The position numbers were made by a program, and so were the translations under genes. Of a stretch of 64,000 nt of DNA, positions 30,201 to 41,900 are shown piece by piece; position 1 is the first letter of the stretch; each line of letters starts with the position of its first letter. The notes under the pieces were generated by a model, which had not been told where the DNA came from, made no database searches, and saw nothing but the letters and a program-made list of their open reading frames with translations. This DNA is from Rhynchonema sp. JSB1_4 (lineage: Eukaryota > Nematoda > Chromadorea > Monhysterida > Xyalidae). The stretch covers positions 21,979-85,978 of the forward strand of contig JASAMV010008656.1 in the NCBI GenBank assembly GCA_030248065.1, written 5' to 3'.

Positions 30201-33200
30201 TGCGAATCGACTCACGGGTTTCGTTTCATTGATTATTGATCCAAAGAATCGTAAATACATTTGGACGACATTTAGGCCCAAGCGTGGCGTTCATTCCAAA
30301 AAGCGATATGGTTGCATCGAAACGAACTGCTGACAGCGTATGCCGTTGCCTCATTTTTGCTGCTCCTGCTCACCGCCGCAGTCTACTTGACAGAGTTTGC
30401 AGGTCAGTGTACAGAACCTAGAATACAGAATCAGAATATATGATGAACCTAACGTATATATCGTGCTTTCGATTTTGTCCGACTTAATTCTGGCTCCAAA
30501 ATTATGGAAGCAGCAGTTCGTTTACGTTCAGAGGGTCTACCAACTTTCGAAACCTATGGTGACACGATCTGGTGGGGTATCGTCACGATGTTGACAATTG
30601 GGTGAGTATAAGCTAGAAAGTGTATACATACCGGGTACCAGTGGTGTCGTTGAGAAATCGAAATTTTCCCATACCCAGCCCAATTTTCGGGAAATTTCCC
30701 ATACATACTCCCAAAAATCAAAAGTTTCCTACACCAGGGGGGTTTGTCCAAAAATTCAAAAAATTCCCATACCCGGCGGGGGGGAGAGGTTTCTAAAAAA
30801 TGACCCCAAAAATCTTCTAAAAGTACCAGTGGTCTTCTGAACTTTTTCATTTGTTTTCCACTTCAGTCACGCAAGCGCAAGTTAAATAATTTCAACTCTG
30901 TTATTTGTTCTCTTGAGAACAGGATTTGGCTGTTTCGCCGTGTTTCGTCACGAGCGCGTTTATACTTTTTTGGCTGTTTCACGTTGCGTGTTCCTGGGCA
31001 AGTATAGAGACGCTACGAAAGAGTTTGAAGCAAGAACATGAATTTCTTGTTCTTGTTGCGTCAGAGAACGAAGTATATGGGTCTTACAACAAGTGCTTAA
31101 AACAGAGTTTTGTTGCTGCAGCAAGCGATTTTTGACATTTTAAGGAGAAAAATGGTCAATGTTGGTACTTCTCGGGGTCAAAAAGTCATTTCTTAGGGGT
31201 GCTTGTTCCAAAAGTGAAAAAGTTCCCATACCCCATACCCCCGGCCAATTCCCACACCCCATACTAGGGGGTAACCCCCAACCCCCCTAAGGACACCAGG
31301 TACATACATGCCTTTTTTGATACGACATCTGAAACTATTTTTCAGTTACGGTCGTTTTGTGCCCAAAGCAGCGCTGTCCAAGGTGCTGACATGCACGTTG
31401 GGTGTTGTCTGTGTCTGGCTCTATGGATGCGCCGCCAGCGTAATCGGTGTGTTGACACCTTGATGTAGCAAAGAATAACATCTGAATTTAAAGGGAGTCA
31501 CAGTGTCATGACAGGCCCCAAAAATTGAAATCTAGCACCTATAATTTTTCAGTTCAGGCGCCAGTGGCGCCAAAAATTTAAGCTCGGCCGTATATTTCAG
31601 GTGTCAGAGGCACAAAAAACATGGATTTAGGTGCCCGGAGCACTTGAGATTTATTAATGATAGAAAAACGCCAAAGTCACAGCGTCGTAACCTTGGCTCG
31701 TTCGACAGGTGTCGGCATCACACTGATGGTCAACGATCGGAAGCAAATGCAGCAACGAGCCAAACTGCGCCAGGCTGCAGCCAGATTCATTCAGGCGGCC
31801 GTCCGGCAGCATTTGATGTGCACCAAGTTCGACACCGTTGCATTCTACACGTTGGTGTGGTACTTTCACATTCAGAGGCTAATACGATTGTTGTCAACGC
31901 AACTGTCTGTTGTTCGTGTGCAAGCGCAGCTCTACTGCGGTAGCTGCTTGTCTGCGATGAGGTGCAGCACACGCGCGATGTGCAAACTACAGCGCGATGA
32001 CATTAGTATGGAAATGTGATTTGGAAAGCAGCCCCAAATGAGCCCGAGCCTGACGACATGCTGCTGCGTGTTTGCACGCGAACCACAGGCAGTAACGTTG
32101 ACACCATTACTAAAAGCGCCCTAACTTCTTGAAGAGCCCAGTGCAAGACTCTGTGGGCCGAAGAACTGTTCGGTCAGAGCAGCCAGCAATCGAAAGACGA
32201 TGAGTTGTTGTCAACGGAACGGAAACCGAGTGTGAAACTGACACGTAGATTGTCGAACGCGAGCTCAGCGCTGCTGAATGTGATGCGATCGGTTGACCAC
32301 ATACGACCGCGGAGCAACAGTCACGCTGCGGCACTCAGCCGGAGAATGGCCACTGGTTCTTGCAGTGAGACTGGGGTGAGATGCTGCAACGAAGGACAAT
32401 TCTATTGTAGTCTGCGTAGCTGCGCATACCAATTTCGTGCCAACGCAGCAATGTAATGCACATACATACATAGCTTTGCGTGCAAAACGCGACGAGGAGC
32501 AGCCCTGAGCGGAGCGTGAAGAACATTATACAATATGTAGAGGGTTGTAGCGCACTTGGACAGCGCAACGAATGCGTTGACGGCAACAGACACCCTGCTG
32601 CGAAACATACACGCACGCGTAGACTATACACTAGAATCAGTCGCGATGATGGGTCAAAGTGAAAATGTGGTGAGATCTGGCCTCTCCTTCACAGATCAGC
32701 GAAGTTGAATGGTTCGATTCCCAATCCGACTAATTGTATTTCATAGTGAGTAAAAAGCTGATATATTTAGGATCAGCATCGAAGTGGTACGTCACTCAAC
32801 ATCGATCAGATTCTGTCCGTATCCCAATTGTTCGTGCCCATGATTGACCGGACGAGAAGTGCAGCCACCATTGGCAGATCTCCGCCCTCGATTGTGTGAG
32901 CGATAGGAAACTTTCAAGCATTTTTCATTTACCGTCATTGTGTCAGCGCCAGGTGTGTGAAAAAACCGTCTAATATATGCTGCATCGGCCCAAACTCATG
33001 AAACAGTATTACTTGACACATCACTATGGTCTGAAAAGGGGTCAAACTTCGCCAGGGTGGTAAGCGATACAGTAATCAGGGAAATCGCGGTTTTTTCAGA
33101 GGGTGGCCCGAAAAAACGGCCATTGACACTTTCAGCATGGAATGATCTGACACTAATCCAATCATTGCTTGTACACGTTTCAGTATCAGCATTGAGCCTG

Positions 33201-35257
33201 AAGAGCAGTCAGCAGCAGCAGCAGTCACCAGGCCGCGACGTAGCGTCAGCGTTGACACAATCGAATCGAATGATGGTGAATCAAGTAATGCTATACCTAT
33301 ATACTTACAGTGTCTTGTCGTGATTGAGAACGTGTTCCGTTTTTAAAAGGTGACAGTTGTTAAAACACTAAGAGCGGAGGAACCAAACTTTGTGGTTGGA
33401 TCATTTCGTTCTTTTTGGTTTGGATTGAAAATCATTTAAAGTTTATTGATGCCGCCAATTTCGACCAGCGTAAAAGCTGCCAGGTCTGGGAACAAGTCGA
33501 AATTAGCGACCTAATCAATTAAATAGTCACGTGAGCAAGGCAGATGTACGAAATGATCTCCATCACAAACATTGATTCTGCTCTTAGTCTTAATGTTATG
33601 ACTCCGGTCACGTTAAAACAGCGGTCACGACAACAAGATCCTGACATTGGGTGGAATTCACAAAACAAAGTCAAGCTCACCGTCAAGCTCAACGTCAAAG
33701 TTCAACGTCAGATGGTTCGGCGTCACGCTGGCTCGTGCAGCAGACGCGATTTTCTAAACGAAGGGTCAACTTTGACGCATTATTGCGTAAGACTGGATGC
33801 TTATCTAGCCAAAATATTATTATAGGGATGTAACAGAAGCGTTTTGTGAGAGTATTTCTGAGTTTCATGAATTTCTGAAAGGAGGCAAAGAAATGAATGG
33901 AAGATCACCAATGGGGGCGCAAAAAATTTTGACTGCGGTCAATGATCGCCACATTATTTTCATACCATTAGTCAGAAATTATTATAACTCAGAAATAATC
34001 TTTTGAAACGCTTGTGCTACGTCCTTAAAATAACAGTATCCCGAGAAACGCATCCAATCATGCACAATAATGTGTCAAAGTTGACCCTTCGTTTAGAAAA
34101 TTGCGTCTGCTGCACGAGCCAGGGTGACGCCGAAACATCTGACGTTGAACTTTGACGTTGAGCTTGACGGTGAGCTTGACTTTGTTTTGTGAATTCCAGC
34201 CATTAGTCTGAAAGGCATATGTACGCAAATTCCTTGTCTTAGACGAGCAAGTCGATCGTCGAAGAAGTCGCAGTCCACCAACAAGCAACAGCCATCAAGC
34301 CAAATTCACGCATGCCGTTCGATTCGTTGCGTCACTCAAATATTCGGCCGCCCGACGTCGCTTCGGTCGCGTTCGGCAACCGGTCAATTATGAAGTGATC
34401 ACGGCTGAATGCGATGAGAATGAGAGAAAACAAATGCTGAAGTTGAGAGAGGTACATTGTGGCTGATTTATGCATTTTTTGCTGGCATCCGGATCTGGAG
34501 GTGGGTGGTTTGACTTTGACTTGGCTGCGAATAATGTAAGAATTTACAGATTTTACATCCACGTGTGAAACCTCAGCCAGCGACACATGTGTGGCTGTGT
34601 GATGTATATAGCATGTGTGTCCTTGTGTGCACAACGGGAGTCCATCTGCTGTTTCACCGTGGTGTGCAATGAGCAATAAATCTTCTTGCCTAGTCAGAAT
34701 CAATAACCCACCCCCGCACTCGGACGCCAGCAAACTGCATCCAGCGCTGGAGTACCACATGTCTTCAGATTTACGTTTTTTATTTATAGTTCCATGTAAG
34801 TTCCACAAGTTCCATCGCAAGCAATGGTCAAACGCAGTCGTCGCAGAACGGAACCGAACCTTTGACCAGTGTAAAAAACGTAGGCCACAAACAATAACAC
34901 TGTGCATGCTTGCATAAGGTTTGAGAACATGTCTCACAGGTACCTTCTTTAGTACGGTGTCCCACCGGGCGTAAACTGATACGAGGACCAAATGTCAAAC
35001 ATGGTCATTTTATATTGTTTTGGTATTTCGAGCATGCGAAACACGTCAAAGCCGTCAATTATACACCCGTCACGAAAAGATTGAGATTCGTGTGCCAGAT
35101 TCAACAGCAAATCGACCGAGTCACGGGTGGCGGTGACATCGAGGACCATCAAACAATAGTGGATCGTGTTGGCGCATTGGAACGCAAAACACACGAGCTG
35201 AACTCAAAGTTGGACATGCTGTGCAGCATGGTGGCTCAGTTGAATGATGTCAGCTGA
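27254..35257 (+). CDS. KCNQ (Kv7)-like voltage-gated potassium channel subunit, 12 exons, 560 residues
   Basis: Exons: 27254-27350, 27432-27617, 30078-30217, 30276-30402, 30517-30601, 31346-31446, 31709-31826, 32135-32375, 32777-32895, 33184-33284, 34243-34451, 35099-35257. Phases join and the sum is 1683 bases. YNFLERPDYTLNFVYQL precedes S1. S2 has its Glu (FLLLEFAVRLWA) and S3 its Asp (IIVVDIVLIL). HRNELLTAY leads S5, and the pore reads FETYGDTIWWG...TIGYG. After S6 comes the calmodulin-binding helix A (RQAAARFIQAAVRQHL), helix B (FVASLKYSAARRRF...RQPVNYEV) and a C-terminal coiled coil (LERKTHELNSKLDML), as in Kv7 tetramers. Kv7 channels carry slow, non-inactivating K+ current at the plasma membrane. 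Odd features: S4 lacks its outer arginines, the filter is followed by Arg, and the S6 PAG motif is AAS. The ATG is the first after an upstream in-frame stop, but a further 5' exon is possible. Confidence 0.93.
27648..27750. repeat. Short hairpin repeat
   Basis: CTGCGATTAGATAAATGCGG and CCGCATTTATCTAATCGCAG are perfect inverted copies, enclosing GCGGAATGCGGAA repeats. In KCNQ intron 2. Confidence 0.6.
27751..28001. mobile_element. Foldback MITE with AAAGGTGGAGTTATACTTG ends
   Basis: Perfect outer ends TAAAGGTGGAGTTATACTTG and CAAGTATAACTCCACCTTTA, with inner paired GGACATTTTGTCCGCATGG. Same family as 8860-9110. In KCNQ intron 2. Confidence 0.78.
28063..28295. repeat. Inverted repeat with GGTGTAAAGGTCAG arms
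   Basis: Left arm ACTGGGTGGAATTTTCGAAA and CGGTGTAAAGGTCAG pair with CTGACCTTTACACCG and TTTCGAAAATATCACCCA. AAAGGTCGGTGTAAAG units repeat inside the arms. In KCNQ intron 2. Confidence 0.7.
28352..30015. mobile_element. 1.66-kb foldback element
   Basis: Left end TTAAAGGGCTCGGGACATAA and right end TTATGTCCCGAGCCCTTTAA are a perfect 20-bp pair. The arms continue as inverted copies with mismatches over hundreds of bases (for example AAGAGATAGCGA and the ACTTTTTTC tracts). No transposase frame. It fills most of KCNQ intron 2. Confidence 0.82.
31885..32115. mobile_element. MITE of the TTGTCAACGCAACTG family
   Basis: Left GTTGTCAACGCAACTGTCTG and right CAGGCAGTAACGTTGACACC are inverted. In KCNQ intron 7, about 20 bp upstream of exon 8. 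Confidence 0.6.
33652..34198. mobile_element. Foldback element with TGGAATTCACAAAACAAAG ends
   Basis: TGGAATTCACAAAACAAAGT at the left pairs with ACTTTGTTTTGTGAATTCCA at the right. The arms carry repeated AAGCTCAACGTCAAAG and stay inverted for about 140 bp. In KCNQ intron 10. Confidence 0.78.
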
Positions 35258-36055
35258 ATCAAAAACTTGAAAATTATCGGGCGAAATCAAACCTGGTCAT
35301 GGGTCGGGTTTGGGCTTGCCTTGGTCATGCGACTTTCTTAGGATGTCCCCAGATTTGCAAATATCAACCAGCGCGCCTAAGTTCTTATCCATTGTGTGGC
35401 AGCAACTTTAGGCCGGAACTAGTACTCCGTTGTGCAAAAACTCACGTGACCAAGGCAACACCTATGTGCATATCACCAAGTTTGAGTTCGGCCCATTCAT
35501 AAAATTCCATCAAAACGTAGTCGAGTACAGCTGGCGGAAATTCCGCTGATTCGCTCAAGACACTGAAATCATGGACCATTTCTCCTGGTTGCTTTTACAT
35601 TTTTATGCAGCTAACTTTTGCAGTATTGATTAAAAATGAGCATAAAATAGAAATAATGATACTCATTCATTACGAGACGTCAAAGCAAACAAATGCATCA
35701 CGAAAATTACTGGAGATCCACGCGGGATCCAATGTTGCATTACAAAGTCGCATCTATCGCTGGAACAGTACTCCGAATGATTGTACGTAAAATTTGCCTG
35801 GTAAGTTTTAGTTAATTTATTATCAACTCCATATTTCAATCAAGATATCATAACACAATAGTGAAAGTCGATTGTGTATGTAATAAGAATTCTGGTTCCT
35901 GCAGGTCAATGCCTATTTTGACGTACTGGGGTAGACCGGGTAAAGCCTTAGAAAGCACACAACGATTTCAACGAAAAAATTTTTATACAGGAATAAAATG
36001 AACTTTAAATAAGCCCTAAAGCAAGAACACAAGCATTCCGGTGAACGGGCAGTTC

Positions 36056-36233
36056 GGCACAGGCAGTTTGAGCAAGAAAAAAAGACTAGAGTCCAAAAGA
36101 GTAGAACATAAGAACGAATAGGCCGAAACCGAAAAACAAAACTAAACCCAAGAGTAGGCCTAAGCCGAAGCCATTGAAACGAAAAAGAAGTCTGCTGTTT
36201 TTTCTTGCCAAACTGGTTTTGCTCAATTGCCCG
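36056..36233. mobile_element. MITE with GCCTAA repeats, second copy
   Basis: Right end TTTTGCTCAATTGCCCG matches the 6902-7191 element; the left end CGGGCAGTTCGGCAC is diverged. The interior contains TAGGCCTAAGCCGAAGCC. Confidence 0.6.
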
Positions 36234-36961
36234 ACCACAAGCGTTTTACCACTAGACATTTATTATAATTATATTGTGACGATCTAGTTCGAAATTCAAA
36301 GTACATGTGCGTGCATGTATACCAGGCATGTATAGTTCAGCCACGAACTCATGAGACGACTTATTTTGAAGTTTACTTGTACGGATCCAATTAGTTCCGG
36401 TTCAACGGATTTCGGAAATGAAAGAAAGAGAAACGCATGTATTTTTTAAAAACACGCTCTCCACTTCGGTGCGTAAATTCTCTTTTGGCTCCCAAAACAT
36501 TTGTGTGTTGAACGACGTTGCTGTTCGCGTAAGCACGCAACAAATTGAGGTCAGCCAGCTGGAACTTGTCATCATCTCTCTCGGCCCAATCTCTTTCTTT
36601 TGTTTGCGAAAACCCGTGTAACAGGCGTATTTTTGAATCTGGCCAAGCAAGCTTTAAAAAGAGTCGTCTCATGAGCTCATGGTTGGACTATACAGTCAAC
36701 AAGCAAATGTACAGAAGGCGCTACACTATATTACACATAATGATGATTATAAAGTAACGAAGCAAGATATTTCGCATGAAACATGCACAAAAGTTGACTA
36801 GTATCGCACAAAAATGGTAAGACCCCGCGACAACTACAGCATATGTATACCTAAGCCGACTGCAGAAGTTATGATGACAGAAAAAATTGGCGCATTTTAT
36901 GGCATCTGTCATTACAATCAGAAAAAATTGTACGCTCTCACCACGAACAATACACTTGTTG

Positions 36962-37141
36962 TGTAAGGGCGAACTTAAGTTAAATCCGGAATCCGGTATC
37001 CGGAAATAATTTGCATGCAAAAATTCAAAACATTTCTAGGTTCCGGAAATATTTCCGGAAAACGCAAGAATTTACATGCAAAAATAATGCGTTTCCCGGA
37101 AATAATTCCGGATTCCGGATTCAACCTAAGCCCGCCCTAAG
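36962..37141. repeat. Palindromic CCGGAATCCGG repeat, second copy
   Basis: Starts GTAAGGGCGAACTTAAGTTA, contains AAATCCGGAATCCGG and ends CGGATTCAACCTAAGCCCGC. Same design as 1640-1835. Confidence 0.6.
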
Positions 37142-38944
37142 CAAGCACAAAATCTTACAGTTACAAGACCTGAAGCTATACTGCGCTGTTGATATACATA
37201 CATAGATTTGTGACAAAAATCAAACAAAAATGAGACAATCTGGCAACACTCAAACACCAGGAGGGGACACGTAAATTGTATATGTGATGGCAAATGGAAA
37301 ACAAGTGAGAACTTCAACATCGATAATTATTATAGCTCCAAGTAAACCAACGTCGCCAACTACGCCACATGCTGCAACGCAGGATTTTGGCTTATATTAA
37401 TGTCGTCAGCGCAGATTGTCAACTCTGGTCATCACCTCAGCTCTAATGCCATGTATAGTCTTTCCGTTTTATAACAATCCAGGGGCGGTATACAGAAAAT
37501 GTGTCAACACCTTGAAAACAGCAGTCATCGTCGTGGATGATAACCACCCGTCGACAACGTGGCTCGAAACATGCGTATTACTTAATGTCTGCTGTTGCGA
37601 TGAAGCATTTGCTGTATATTGGTCGCACAATGACTTTATAAGAATTGGTCAAATTTTTTTCCTGAATCGTAAAGAGGGAAAGGAGGGGATGGTGGGGGAC
37701 ACAAACAAAAAGAAATTCCCCCGTTTTCTTTATTTTACTAATTTTTTAAAAATTTATACTAAAAAAACATTTTTTTTTTTATACCTTGTTTGGACCGAGA
37801 ATAAAATGAAAGATTATAGGTATATATTTCTCGCCCTCATTTAAAGCTGCTTTAGTTGACGATTTGCGTTGACGGCCAAACAAATTAGCCTCTTTGTAAA
37901 CCACAGTTTGTGGCGGTAGGTAATAAGATCTCCCAAAACCACACCACCAACACAGACAGACACTCTGAAAGATCAAGTTTAGCACAATGCACAACACGAG
38001 ACAAGGGTTATTTTTTTGAACATACGAATGTTGAGAGAAAAGGGATGCGAGAGCATTGTGTGACTGTTGTATTTAGCAAATTATTGAAAAAATTAATTTG
38101 GAGTCCTGTCTACGCCTAGGTTAGAAAAGTCTGGATTTGCACGAACCTAAATCTAAAAGGCCATGCGCTCTTCGCGAGAATTTTCCCTCAAAGTGTACCA
38201 TTATAAAGAATAGAAATTGACACGTATTAGGATTGCAAGAGGAAGGGCCTCTCATAGCATCCACTACCAGTCTACCGTCTACATTTATAGTAAGCAGATA
38301 AGACGGGACAAGAATTTTGGGGCTAACGCTATTGTTATCAACGCAACTACCTGTGATTCGTGCAAACGCAGCTGGCTGGGTGTCTGCTGTACAACACACT
38401 TGGACAGCGCAACAGGCGCCTCGACGACAACGGGTAATGCTGCGTTTGCACGAACCACGGGCAGACACCAGTAGCATAAGTAGCAGACTGGCTGACTGTA
38501 CAGAGGGTAGACTGTACTTGAAGGACTTTCAAGAAATCAACACATACTGTAAATTCATGCTTTGACAGCGCGATGACGCACATCCGACGCATCCGACGCC
38601 AGCGGCTTCTTCCTGAAACACAAGCGATCACCAAAATGGCATTGAAATCTTCATGTCTTGATTTCCCCAGAGAATTGTAATGCAAAACCAATTTGCAATT
38701 GTAATGCAATTTTTTTTGGTTGGCTCGACGCTAAAGACCGAAATTTTTGGTGTAACCCTAATTTATTATGTCATGCGCGCAGATGCTGCGCCCCAGACAC
38801 ATTATTTTTTCGGTCGGAGACCTCGCTATAGATCTGAAAAATATTTGAGAAAAAACGCGCCGTTTTCGAAAACAAACCAACGAGCAGTTCTACGCGCCCG
38901 TAACTTACTAATTTAATAATTATATCTTGACATAAACAAACAAC

Positions 38945-41900
38945 GAACTGATCCATCTCCTCCTCCTCGGCGCGTTCGCGCGCCTGCTGTCGTTTCTCGC
39001 AGATGAGAATGATGATCACCAACACGATCACTTCGACGACGATGCCGATGAACGGCCACAACGCCGCTAGTTTGTCTGCAAATTATAATCAATTATTATT
39101 AAACGACTGATAGAAACTTATCGGTTTTACTGGCAACAGTTGGTGGGGAGTCCTCGATCACGCGCGTGCATTCAATCATTGCTTGCACGCACGCACTCTT
39201 AAAATCGTGAACGATTGCATATATGGTTGCAGAATGCCACAATGGCGCATTGCGTAGCTTTACATTCCAAAATAGTTTACTCGTCCCGTACTAAAATCTA
39301 TTTGCACGCCGATTACCGGAGCAGCTGAACCACTTTGAGTACTGATGTTAAAATCTGGTCATGCAAAGACTTAAACCGAAGTCTGAGGCCAACTCTACCC
39401 AAGCCAAAGTGTAAGCCTGATGCCTAGTCTGAGTCAGTGTAGTTCCTGGGGGGGAGGGGCCCCCCTCGGGTACGCTATCTTCCTCTCAGGTGGTACACTA
39501 TCCCCCTATCTCCCGAAATTTTTGCCTAAAAAGGCATTTTTAGGCCTAAAATGGCAAGCTTTTGGCCCAAATGTGCAATTTTTAGGTCAATGTTGCCAAA
39601 AACCCTTTTTATGGAGATTTTTTCCAAAAAGGGGCAAAAATACGTCAAATTTTCTACCCCAAAAGAGTGACTTTTTCCTGAGTTTAGGTCTTCCCCCCTC
39701 GGGGGTACACTATCCCCCCTCCGAAAAAAACGGGGGGGGGGGGGTTCGCTATCTCCCCCTTCGGACCAGGAAGTACAGTGGTCTGAGTCCTAGCAAAAAC
39801 GAAGGTCTGCTTTTTTTCGTGCCCAAAGTCGCTTTGGTCAATTGTTCGGCCGCCAGCCATTCAACCACGAGCAGGCATCAAACTAAAAACAATTGCCTAA
39901 AAACATTCCCAAAAATACAAACAAACGCACCTTTGACGCGCAATAGGACGAGTGCACTATCCTGTTTGCCGCCAGACTCGGCCACACAAACGTACGCATA
40001 TCGGTCTTCAAATTGTACGGATCTGATATGCAGCTTTCCATTGCGAATGCCTGATGTAAATAAGGTTGGGTGTAAAAAATGTTTTCTTCTTATTTGCATA
40101 TTTGAGGTCTTTATCAAACTTGATTAGACAGTCACCAATATCTTGCCACAATACCGCACTTCAAGCATTATTGGTCACACAAATGCCCACCAACCAGCTT
40201 GTTGGAACTTGTTTATTTTTTGTTCGAACACAGCTTTTCTTGAGCTAGTCAACTTTAGTGGCATTATTATTTTCGTCAGAGCGCAGCCTGACGTGACCAA
40301 GCAAACTGGAGGGACAAGGTCCCCAATCAGCTAGTTTGGCATCGGCTATTACATTGACAACTATGTGAGCTTTCTTTCCCAACCTTGTTCATTGGCCAGC
40401 AGACTGAACCGATCATTTTCTCGAAGGAATTTGGCTGAAAAAACAAAACAATTTTCCAACTGTTTTTTTTCTAAAATCTAAAAAATCGAAGCGAAAAAAT
40501 GCAACGCCCACCATCGATATTCTCTCGAGCGCCGCCGCTTACTTCCGACTCGTTCCTGATAATTTTTTTCAGGAAGTTGCAGAAAATTTTTGTCAGAAAA
40601 AAGTGGGCCGAACCGCAATTCTGACCAAGTAAAAAGCAGTAAAAAAGTAAACAACACCCAGACCCAACCTGTACCACTTGATTGTGGGTAATGGGTATCC
40701 ATACACAAGACATTCCAGAAGAGCATCTTCCTCGTTCATTACATTTTTGCTTTTGTGATCTTTTGATGATACAACGGGATCGCCTGCAACTAATATAAAT
40801 TTGATAGCTGTAATTTATAGAAGATATTTGATCGCAATCTTACTGTTTTCAGTTGTGTACTGAGTGGAGTAATGTTGGTCTGTTTCGCTGTTTTCGCGGA
40901 CAGGCCGAGGCACCAGGGCTCGTCAGTGCGAACGCCTCTGGCAAATTTGTCTCTAAACAGCCCCAGCAACAGATCCTATTGCTGGGCTATTAAGTGTAAA
41001 GCTTGCGCAATCTTCATTTCAAAATATTACGTGTTTGACCACATCCTATCTGGTCAATGTAGTGTAATGTGACACTTCCTTACAGTGTAGTGGCAGGCAG
41101 ATGGTTGCAAGGTACCCTTGGGGTTATGAATCCAGATGGTTGCAAGGTACCCCCTGCCCAGCCCCCGGAAGATTGCACGGGTGGCCGAAAAAAGTTTTTT
41201 TTGCATGCATTATACTGCAAAATTGGCCAAAAAATTGGTGCTTTTTTGCATTTTGGCCGAAAATTTGCCTAAAATAGCTATTATATGGACGATTTTGAGG
41301 GTTTGAGGTCGAAAAATACCCATTTTTGCCTATGAAAACCATAAATTGATGGTTGCAAGGTACACTCCGGGATGGTTGCAAGGTACCTACCCCTTAGGGG
41401 GGATCCCACCATCCTCCCAGCCGCTACACTGCTTCCCTATGTTTTCGCACACACAACAAACACACCTTTAAAACAATGCGCGAATCCAATGTCATAGTCC
41501 GTCGGCTTCTTGCCTTCGTCGCCGTGTCGACAAACGTAGCAGCCGGCGCTCTTTGCGCCCGGTGATTTCAGGTGCAGCTCTCCATGTTTCGGATCATTTG
41601 GATTGCGCAGCACTTCGTACTGAAACACAACAATCCTCTCGACATTTTGATTTCATTGAAATCTATCTAAAATCGTGCAGTTCAAAAAATTGTGTGCGAT
41701 TAAGCCAGGACAATGCGACCGGAGACAGCCAACGTTTGCTTTCGAAGACGATCAGCACAATTCATCAAGATTTCATTCAAAATTTGCGGGCTCTGTCGAC
41801 CTTGAAGCTGACTTCGAATTCTAGTGCTGATCTTTAAATATTTTACCGGAAGTTTTTGCGACGAACAGTCGGCAATTTCATTTCAAATAATGGGTCAACC

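Larger units (their letters stand above)
35258..38944. other. Intergenic region between convergent KCNQ and basigin-like genes
   Basis: No exon recognised. AATAAA occurs near 35994. Repeats include the telomere-repeat MITE (36056-36233), a palindromic repeat (36962-37141), and a single-sided TTATCAACGCAACT end near 38336. The last exon of the basigin-like gene may lie here unrecognised. Confidence 0.4.

Noticed and set aside
32683..32730. GGTTCGATTCC, resembling a tRNA B box
   Set aside because: Flanking bases do not form the T stem or an acceptor stem, and no A box fits upstream.
36391..36672. Charged frame on the - strand that could be a cytoplasmic tail exon of the basigin-like gene
   Set aside because: It lies in a stretch resembling the TATAGTCCATCC foldback repeat family, without convincing splice sites.
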